NCBI GenBank assembly: GCA_024464195.1
Contig: JANHAK010000058.1
Span: forward strand, 1 to 7,197
From: Methanomassiliicoccales archaeon
GTDB taxonomy: Archaea; Thermoplasmatota; Thermoplasmata; Methanomassiliicoccales; JACIVX01
DNA length: 7,197 nt
Reading direction: 5' to 3'
The notes beneath the pieces were generated by a model. It did not search any database. It was not told the DNA's origin and saw only the letters and a list, made by a program, of their open reading frames with translations. Shown here piece by piece: positions 1 through 4,752 of the stretch. A program made the position numbers and the translations under genes. Every line of letters begins with the position of its first letter. Position 1 is the first letter of the stretch.

Positions 1-759
1 CCAGATCATCCTATTCTCGAGGTTACGAACGGCGAGAAAATTCTCTGCGCGGGTGACCTACATATTGGGATTGAGGAGGAACTGAGAAAAAAAGGCATAC
101 ATGTGCCAAGCCAGACGCATAGAATGGAGGAAGAACTTCTTGCGTTAGGGAAATCTCATGAACGATTGATTCTCCTTGGCGACATTAAGCATCAGGTGCC
201 AGGGACGACAAGACAGGAGAACATTGAAATTCCTCGTTTCTTAAAGAACATGAGAAATGCTTTCAGGCGAATCGACATCGTCAGGGGAAACCATGATGGA
301 GGCATCGAGGATTATCTGCTCGATGGCGTCGTTCTACATTCCTCAGCGGGTTTCTCGATCGGGAATATCGGATTCCTTCACGGGCATACTTGGCCTTCAA
401 TTGAACTTGCCTCGTGTGAGATTCTCGTCATGTCTCACAATCATCCAGCAGTGTTTTTTAAAGATGGACTCGGGAATGTGCAGACTGAACCATGCTGGTT
501 AAGAGCTTCCCCGACTGACATAGCTTTCGAATTTTTTGACACCTTCCCAAAGGAGATTATCATCATGCCTGCTCTGAATCGAATGCTTGGTGGTTCGCCA
601 GTTAACGCAGAAGAATGTGAGCTGCTCGGCCCCCTTTTTACAAACAAAATCGTCGATATCGCTAATGCCGAGGTTCATTTGCTCGACGGCGTCAATCTTG
701 GCAGGGTAAAGGATATCACTGTTTCCTATCGAAGTAGACGCTCTTCGTCGTCGCGCTGA
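1..759 (+). CDS. Metallophosphoesterase, COG1407-like archaeal phosphohydrolase (5' partial)
   Basis: Calcineurin-like, metal-dependent phosphoesterase; the physiological substrate is unknown. The reading frame is open from base 1, so the start lies outside the window; 252 residues are visible. A GTG at 103 is not the start, because motif I (GDLHIG, D19/H21 of the visible part) lies before it. Further motifs in order: LLGDIKH (D61), RGNHDGG (N97, H98, D99), LHGH (H127, H129) and MSHNHP (H146, H148). Together these make the usual two-metal site. The C-terminal GGSPVN...LLGPLF...LLDGVNLG pattern fits the archaeal COG1407 type rather than nucleases such as Mre11. The last histidine motif has Ser where Gly is common. 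After the family-like end (LGRVKDI) comes a Ser/Arg-rich tail of about 13 residues, encoded antisense to the end of the neighbouring gene. Fold assignment is firm; function is not. Confidence 0.9.
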   Translation, partial: PDHPILEVTNGEKILCAGDLHIGIEEELRKKGIHVPSQTHRMEEELLALGKSHERLILLGDIKHQVPGTTRQENIEIPRFLKNMRNAFRRIDIVRGNHDGGIEDYLLDGVVLHSSAGFSIGNIGFLHGHTWPSIELASCEILVMSHNHPAVFFKDGLGNVQTEPCWLRASPTDIAFEFFDTFPKEIIIMPALNRMLGGSPVNAEECELLGPLFTNKIVDIANAEVHLLDGVNLGRVKDITVSYRSRRSSSSR

Positions 760-1237
760 GCGGAATTCCGATGACTACTCTTGAATTGGTGAACCCCGCT
801 CTTCTTGCAGCCACCCCTACTCTATACATGACTCTATTGTCGACGTTATGAATACTTGCGGTCTTTACCGCCGAACCGATTGCAATGCCGAGATCGAGAA
901 GTCTGAAAACACAGTTCGGTCCAACGAAATCCCTTTCAAGATGTCTTTCCTTCATTTCTTTACAAAGGAATCCGCAGCCAGCACAATCAACGCCATTTGG
1001 AGGGTGATCGCGCAATCCAAGAAGTAAAACAGCGCTTGAGTCAAGTACATTCTTCCCATCCCTCGTGAATCCCTGTTCGTTTCTTTCTTCTGCCATCTTG
1101 ATCATCGTTTCGCCGAGTTTTCTTACATCGTCTCCCGTCAAAATCTTAATCTCAACGAAATCTTTGCCGAGCCCTTTCGGAGCGGTTTTCGCGGAAATCG
1201 CCATCAAATCGGCGACAAGTTTGACTGCACTTTCCAT
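716..1237 (-). CDS. DUF2148 ferredoxin-domain protein
   Basis: A 173-residue protein of the DUF2148 family, found in archaea and anaerobic bacteria and of unknown function. Four cysteines are visible: C85, C88 and C92 in DCAGCGFLC, then C109 in GPNCVF. This suggests one [4Fe-4S] cluster. The N-terminus (MESAVKLVADLMAISAKTAP) and the end (IGIPLSATTKSVYFDR) resemble the family's usual ends, so the gene looks complete. The ATG at 1237 was chosen because GAAGGTG lies 6 bases upstream (1244-1250). An in-frame GTG at 1246 would add three residues but overlaps that ribosome binding site. No membrane segment or signal peptide is seen. The gene is on the same strand as, and 151 bases downstream of, the hydrogenase operon. 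It may have its own promoter, and a redox role is only an inference. Its 3' end overlaps the convergent phosphoesterase gene. Confidence 0.88.
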   Translation of the reverse strand: MESAVKLVADLMAISAKTAPKGLGKDFVEIKILTGDDVRKLGETMIKMAEERNEQGFTRDGKNVLDSSAVLLLGLRDHPPNGVDCAGCGFLCKEMKERHLERDFVGPNCVFRLLDLGIAIGSAVKTASIHNVDNRVMYRVGVAARRAGFTNSRVVIGIPLSATTKSVYFDRKQ

Positions 1238-1243
1238 TTGATA

Positions 1244-1250
1244 CACCTTC
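1244..1250 (-). promoter_or_regulatory. Ribosome binding site of the DUF2148 gene
   Basis: The minus strand reads GAAGGTG, then six bases, then ATG at 1237. This spacing decides for the ATG over the GTG at 1246, which lies inside the site. Confidence 0.6.
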
Positions 1251-1283
1251 GTCCGTAATCCAAACTTTCTCCTAAATCATTTT

Positions 1284-1340
1284 CGTATATCAAAGATGCT
1301 CAGGAATAAATTCAGATTATGATAAATTCTTAATTATAAG
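1284..1340 (-). promoter_or_regulatory. Possible archaeal promoter for the DUF2148 gene
   Basis: This AT-rich stretch lies between the hydrogenase operon and the DUF2148 gene. Two minus-strand TATA-like elements are visible: TTTGATATACG at 1284-1294, which would give a leader of roughly 25-30 bases, and CTTATAATTAAG at 1329-1340, which would give a longer leader. Neither has an obvious purine-rich BRE. The gene could also be reached by read-through from mvhA. Confidence 0.3.
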
Positions 1341-1352
1341 AGAATGATGTTG

Positions 1353-1370
1353 CAAAAGGATTAATAAAAG
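1353..1370 (-). terminator. Possible T-rich terminator of the hdrA-mvh operon
   Basis: The minus strand reads CTTTTATTAATCCTTTTG, starting about 18 bases after the mvhA stop codon and following further TTTC-rich sequence. Archaeal transcription commonly ends at T-rich tracts without a hairpin. The T runs here are only four long and no stem is seen, so termination may be partial. Confidence 0.3.
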
Positions 1371-1388
1371 TTGAAAGAAGAAAGTGTT

Positions 1389-2900
1389 TCAGAAATTTGA
1401 GAACCTCTTGTATTCTGTTCCATCAGGCTTTCTGATGCACACGGTGAGCGGCATATGGCCAGGCAATGTGTGCGTCGCACAGGAGTTGCAGGGATCATAC
1501 GCTCTGTACGCCATTTCAATCATGTTGAGCAATCCTGGTGAGACTTCCCAGTTCTTGATAAGGGCCTTTGCCGCCTTTGCTACACTGATGTTAATCGGCG
1601 CGTTATTGTTCGTTGTACCAACGATCAGATTGACATTTTGAACGATACCGTTTTCATCGGAAACGTAGTGATGGATGAGTACACCTCTCGGCGCCTCGAC
1701 GCAACCAATACCCTCTCCAGGTGTTTTTGTCTTTGTTTTAATATCTTTGCTCGTGATCTCTGGGTCCTGTGCGAGTTCAAGTAATCTCTCAGACGCGTAG
1801 AGAAGTTCAATCACCCTAGCCCAATGATATGCCTGCGTGTGGTGAATCGGCCCCTTCACGCCGGCGTCTCTGAAAAATCCTATCATCTTCTCGTACTCTG
1901 CCTGTGCAAGCGGCGTCGCGAATCCGCTCGATACATTTATCCTCGCTAGTGGTGCAACACGGTAGACACCGCTATCTGCCCCATCAACAAGCCCTTTCCA
2001 TCCAATTTTTTTCAAGAAGCAGAACTTCTCGTAACTCCAAGGCTCGACATGCTCGCCGATGTATTCGAGATAATCCTTTGGATCGAATTTGGCGATTTCG
2101 TTTCCCTTTGGATCGATCGCTCTGAGCATACCGTCATAGAAATTGATCTTATTGTTCTTGTCTACAAGTCCAACATAATTTGTTTCGTTGTAGAAGATAT
2201 TTGGATCACTGATGATCGAGAGGTAATCTTTGTTCTTGAGGACGACGTTCTCGAAAAGTTGGCATGTAAATTTGGAAAACTCGACGCAAGATTTCGCCAT
2301 TTTTTCAATTTCTTTTCTTTCGTCTTCGTTGATGGGTTTCGACATGCCACCCGGGATCCCGCAAACGGGATGAGTTGCTTTCCCACCGAGCATCTCCTGG
2401 ATTTTCTGAGCGTAAGATCTGTGTCTGATGACGGCCCCTCCAATCTCAAGACCGACGGCGTCGACAACGCCAATGATGTTTCTCTTGCCCGCTGGCGCAG
2501 AGGGACCTAGGACAAAGTCAGGGGCGGCGAGGGCATAGAAATGAGCGATATGGCTGTGGACGTAGTGTGCTGAGTAGAAGAGTTCCCTCAGTTTTTTCGC
2601 AGCAGAAGGCGGATCTGCGTCGTATACGGCGTCAAGTGCCTTCGTTGAAGCCATGTGATGAGCACCAGGACAGACGCCGCAGAGTCTCGCGGTTAATTTG
2701 TTCATTTCGTCGACCGATCGTCCAATACAGAATTTTTCAAATCCTCTGAGCTCAGGAACCTGCCAGTAAGCGTTTTTCACATTGCCATCGTCATCGAGAA
2801 AAATTTCAATCTTTCCGTGTCCTTCGAGTCTCGTGATCGGATCGATCGTGATTCTCTTTTCTTTTATCTTTTGAGTTTGATCCCACACTTCGGGCGTCAT
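1389..2900 (-). CDS. mvhA: F420-non-reducing [NiFe]-hydrogenase large subunit MvhA (group 3c type)
   Basis: Catalytic subunit that splits H2 at the Ni-Fe(CN)2CO centre and delivers electrons to MvhG; cytoplasmic, with no signal or membrane segment. At 503 residues it is full length. The N-terminus has DPITRLEGHGK (E26 is the conserved Glu). The first nickel motif is RLCGVCPGAHH (C74, C77, H81) and the second is DPCNSCATH (C471, C474, H477), so all four nickel ligands are Cys with no selenocysteine. EAPRG, conserved in large subunits, is also present. After H477 there are 26 more residues, a C-terminal extension of the kind removed by a HycI/HyaD-like endopeptidase once nickel is in place; no such protease gene is in the window. 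The start overlaps the mvhG stop as ATGA, with GGTGGTGA four bases upstream. Sequence and neighbours (MvhG, MvhD, HdrA) together favour Mvh over the F420-reducing Frh type. Confidence 0.96.
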   Translation of the reverse strand: MTPEVWDQTQKIKEKRITIDPITRLEGHGKIEIFLDDDGNVKNAYWQVPELRGFEKFCIGRSVDEMNKLTARLCGVCPGAHHMASTKALDAVYDADPPSAAKKLRELFYSAHYVHSHIAHFYALAAPDFVLGPSAPAGKRNIIGVVDAVGLEIGGAVIRHRSYAQKIQEMLGGKATHPVCGIPGGMSKPINEDERKEIEKMAKSCVEFSKFTCQLFENVVLKNKDYLSIISDPNIFYNETNYVGLVDKNNKINFYDGMLRAIDPKGNEIAKFDPKDYLEYIGEHVEPWSYEKFCFLKKIGWKGLVDGADSGVYRVAPLARINVSSGFATPLAQAEYEKMIGFFRDAGVKGPIHHTQAYHWARVIELLYASERLLELAQDPEITSKDIKTKTKTPGEGIGCVEAPRGVLIHHYVSDENGIVQNVNLIVGTTNNNAPINISVAKAAKALIKNWEVSPGLLNMIEMAYRAYDPCNSCATHTLPGHMPLTVCIRKPDGTEYKRFSNF

Positions 2901-3925
2901 TGTTTCACCACCACTTTTTCTTTGATTTTCTTCTTCTCCTTTACCCTCTTCTTAATGATCGATTTGGGCATAGTAAAAGCGTAGAAGGTTCCGAGCGGAT
3001 CTTTGACTTGTGACATCATCTTGATAATGTCATCTTCAGAGAGTTGTGTTTCTTTGTCAGAAACTTTGAAAATAGACGCGAGTGCGCTCAACATGCTGCC
3101 ACCCTGATCCATCACCGCAGCCGTTGGGCCCATGCATCCTCTGCAGGGCTGATTTGCTTTCAAACATTTTGCGCCGCACCCCGCTCTCGTTGCCGGTCCA
3201 AGGCATATGACGCCCTGCTCGAGCATGCATTTTTCCGGATCAATGTCGATTTCGAATGGTAAGTAAATTCTGTCGACAGCCTTAACAGTCTTTTTCCTTC
3301 CACACTCATCACAGAGAGTTTTCTCAGAGGCGATGACAGTTCCCTTTGGAGGAAGGGGCGCACCCTCAGTCAAATGTTTGACCACGACATCAAGGAATTG
3401 ATTGATCTGCTCGACAGTGGGAGGACAGCCTGGCATATAATAATCGACGTCGACAACATCATCGAGTGTTAGAACCTGGTCATACAAAACAGGAAGCTCC
3501 AGCATGCCTTCTGGTACTTCACATTCTGTTAATGGAATCGTTCCCTCCTCGTTGACCGTCGAGAATGTGTGCTTATAAACATGTTCGAGGATTTCCTTTG
3601 TGTTCGACAGGTTTGCGAGACCTGGTATTCCGCCAAAACAAGCGCACGAACCAAATGAAACCATAATCTTTGACTTCTTTCTCAACAGCTTTGCGACATG
3701 TTCGTTTTCGCTGTTTCTGACAGCACCGTTGTAAAATGTTACTGTAATACCTCCGTCAGGAAGCGCTTCAACGTCCTTCAATTTTGCATCAACGGCAATA
3801 GGCCAAAATGCGATATCTGCGATGCTTGCGACGCCTAGTATCTTTTCGTCGATGTCCAGCAGAGCCACGTCGCAACCTCCGCAACCAGCCCCCCAATATT
3901 GTGCAATTTTCACTTTTTCCATCAT
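2897..3925 (-). CDS. mvhG: [NiFe]-hydrogenase small subunit MvhG
   Basis: Electron-transfer subunit that pairs with MvhA and passes electrons toward MvhD/HdrA through three Fe-S clusters. 342 residues. Proximal-cluster motifs are WGAGCGGCD (C15, C18), FGSCACFGG (C94, C96) and MPGCPPT (C167). The C-terminal half holds the ligands for the medial and distal clusters: CDEC (C205, C208), C233, C241, and GCGAKC...CRGCMGP (C250, C254, C261, C264). No twin-arginine signal is present, as expected for a cytoplasmic group 3 enzyme. The protein starts MM: the ATG at 3925 overlaps the upstream stop, while the second ATG at 3922 sits seven bases from AAGGAGG, the better spacing, so either could be used. 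The last 22 residues (321-342) are very Lys-rich, beyond the part that looks conserved. That tail also encodes the mvhA ribosome binding site. Confidence 0.95.
   Translation of the reverse strand: MMEKVKIAQYWGAGCGGCDVALLDIDEKILGVASIADIAFWPIAVDAKLKDVEALPDGGITVTFYNGAVRNSENEHVAKLLRKKSKIMVSFGSCACFGGIPGLANLSNTKEILEHVYKHTFSTVNEEGTIPLTECEVPEGMLELPVLYDQVLTLDDVVDVDYYMPGCPPTVEQINQFLDVVVKHLTEGAPLPPKGTVIASEKTLCDECGRKKTVKAVDRIYLPFEIDIDPEKCMLEQGVICLGPATRAGCGAKCLKANQPCRGCMGPTAAVMDQGGSMLSALASIFKVSDKETQLSEDDIIKMMSQVKDPLGTFYAFTMPKSIIKKRVKEKKKIKEKVVVKQ
2905..2912 (-). promoter_or_regulatory. Ribosome binding site of mvhA inside the mvhG 3' end
   Basis: GGTGGTGA on the minus strand sits four bases before the mvhA ATG. 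It is formed by the Val-Val-Lys codons at the end of MvhG. Together with the ATGA overlap this points to translational coupling. Confidence 0.65.
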
Positions 3926-4257
3926 CTAGCCTCCTTCTCAGGGATCACTAAAGCGGAATAAAGAGGCGAATTTCCCTCTCTACCCGCGTACTCAACCTTT
4001 CGCCACTTCATGAGGGCAATCAAATGTCTGACGATATCCATTTTTGGAATACCTGTGAGGTCATGGAGTTGATGAACAGTTTTCGGCCCGTTTTCGAGTT
4101 CTTGAAGAATCATGTTTCTTTCAATCTCTATTGTCGCTGCGTTGTGAAGGACAATGTCACACCTCGTCTCGGTGACCACCTCTCCAAATACATTGCCCTT
4201 CGTCGTGAGGATCGGTTTCTTTCCGAGGAGCCACCTCATACGTTCGCTCTCCATCAT
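3922..4257 (-). CDS. Small winged helix-turn-helix protein inside the hydrogenase operon
   Basis: A protein of about 111 residues with no function I can name. The N-terminal third (ESERMRWLLGKKPILTTKGN, then VFGEVVTETRCDIVLHNAAT) matches nothing I know well and has a single Cys (C33). Residues from about 42 to 103 look like a winged helix: helix IEIERNMILQELENG, turn PKTVHQLHDLTGI, a recognition-helix candidate PKMDIVRHLIALMKWRKV, and a wing VEYAGREGNSPLYSAL. That is the pattern of ArsR/MarR-like or Rec-type archaeal regulators. It lies between mvhD and mvhG, its stop overlapping the mvhG start, so it is made together with the enzyme. A regulator of the operon or a structural or assembly helper are both possible. 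The start is uncertain: ATG 4257 (or 4254) has only a weak ribosome binding site, and the same frame stays coding-like back to about 4299 without ATG, GTG or TTG. Confidence 0.75.
   Translation of the reverse strand: MMESERMRWLLGKKPILTTKGNVFGEVVTETRCDIVLHNAATIEIERNMILQELENGPKTVHQLHDLTGIPKMDIVRHLIALMKWRKVEYAGREGNSPLYSALVIPEKEAR
3930..3936 (-). promoter_or_regulatory. Ribosome binding site of mvhG
   Basis: AAGGAGG on the minus strand, formed by the Lys-Glu-Ala codons at the end of the winged-helix gene. It is four bases from the ATG at 3925 and seven from the ATG at 3922, so it slightly favours the second Met. Confidence 0.6.
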
Positions 4258-4301
4258 CCTGATCGCTGCATCAATCTTCTTTTCGACCCTGATGTTCTCA
4301 T
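4254..4301 (-). other. 15-codon mini reading frame linking mvhD to the winged-helix gene
   Basis: An ATG at 4301 overlaps the mvhD stop as ATGA. It opens a 15-codon frame (MRTSGSKRRLMQRSG) whose TGA overlaps the first ATG of the winged-helix gene (GGATGATGG). It could relay ribosomes from mvhD to the next gene. However, AAGGAGGA (4302-4309) ends directly at this ATG, which is too close for normal initiation. It may simply be chance, or the relic of a one-base change. Confidence 0.2.
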
Positions 4302-4750
4302 TCCTCCTTAATGGGATTCGGTCCCAGTTCCTTAATCGTTTCAATAAACTCCTTGATCGTTTTTTGGAACTTTTCACCCTCAGAAGCCGAGATCCATTCA
4401 AGTCTGAGCCTATCGGGATTGAAACCATATTGTTCGAGTAACATCCTCAACATCGCGATCCTTCGTCGCGTCCGATAATTGCCACCGATGTAATGGCAGT
4501 CGGCTGGATGGCAGCCAGCAACGAGCACACCGTCCGCACCTTTCGCAAAGGCTCTAAGAACGAATTCCGGATCGACTCTCGCTGAACACATCGTTCTGAT
4601 AACAAGGAAGTTTGGCGGCATTTGGAGTCTGCTGACACCAGCGAGATCTGCGCCCGCATACGAACACCAATTGCAGCAGAAAACAATGATTTTTGGCTCC
4701 CATTCCTCCTGCGTTTCCACGGAAATTGTATCAACTTCACTGATCGACAT
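4298..4750 (-). CDS. mvhD: Hydrogenase iron-sulfur subunit MvhD
   Basis: The [2Fe-2S] adaptor that carries electrons from MvhG to the HdrA flavin. 150 residues from the ATG at 4750, a usual family length. The hallmark cysteines are present: FCCNWCSYAGADLAG (C25, C26, C29), RTMCSARVD (C55) and AGCHPADCHY followed by GGN (C80, C85). This is the same pattern seen in stand-alone MvhD and in MvhD domains fused to HdrA. The start is fixed by a perfect AGGAGGTGAT five bases upstream. A TTG at 4756 would overlap the hdrA stop but lies within that site. Only two bases separate the hdrA stop from this ATG, consistent with equal production of HdrA and MvhD. The final codons provide a ribosome binding site for the following gene. 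Confidence 0.95.
   Translation of the reverse strand: MSISEVDTISVETQEEWEPKIIVFCCNWCSYAGADLAGVSRLQMPPNFLVIRTMCSARVDPEFVLRAFAKGADGVLVAGCHPADCHYIGGNYRTRRRIAMLRMLLEQYGFNPDRLRLEWISASEGEKFQKTIKEFIETIKELGPNPIKEE
4302..4309 (-). promoter_or_regulatory. Strong Shine-Dalgarno sequence at the mvhD 3' end
   Basis: AAGGAGGA on the minus strand, formed by the Lys-Glu-Glu codons that end MvhD. It must serve the winged-helix gene, yet no standard start codon lies 5-9 bases downstream in that frame. The first in-frame ATG is about 45 bases further on. Confidence 0.5.
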
Positions 4751-4752
4751 TT

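Noticed and set aside
103..759. GTG at 103 as the start of the phosphoesterase
   Set aside because: The frame is open to base 1, and the metal-binding motif GDLHIG lies upstream of this GTG, so the gene begins outside the window.
1238..1388. Small RNA, tRNA or CRISPR in the intergenic gap
   Set aside because: No repeats, cloverleaf or stable stem are visible; only AT-rich promoter- and terminator-like sequence.
2049..2510. 153-codon plus-strand open frame opposite mvhA
   Set aside because: It is antisense to a well-conserved hydrogenase gene and has no recognisable motif; it is a shadow frame.
1389..2900. Selenocysteine-type hydrogenase (VhuU-like)
   Set aside because: Both nickel motifs have plain Cys codons, and no in-frame TGA is present before the stop.
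4258..4428. Extension of the winged-helix gene upstream to a start at 4428 (168 residues)
   Set aside because: It would overlap mvhD by about 130 bases, and the added residues are a basic, low-complexity shadow of mvhD's coding frame. Only the part after about 4299 looks coding.
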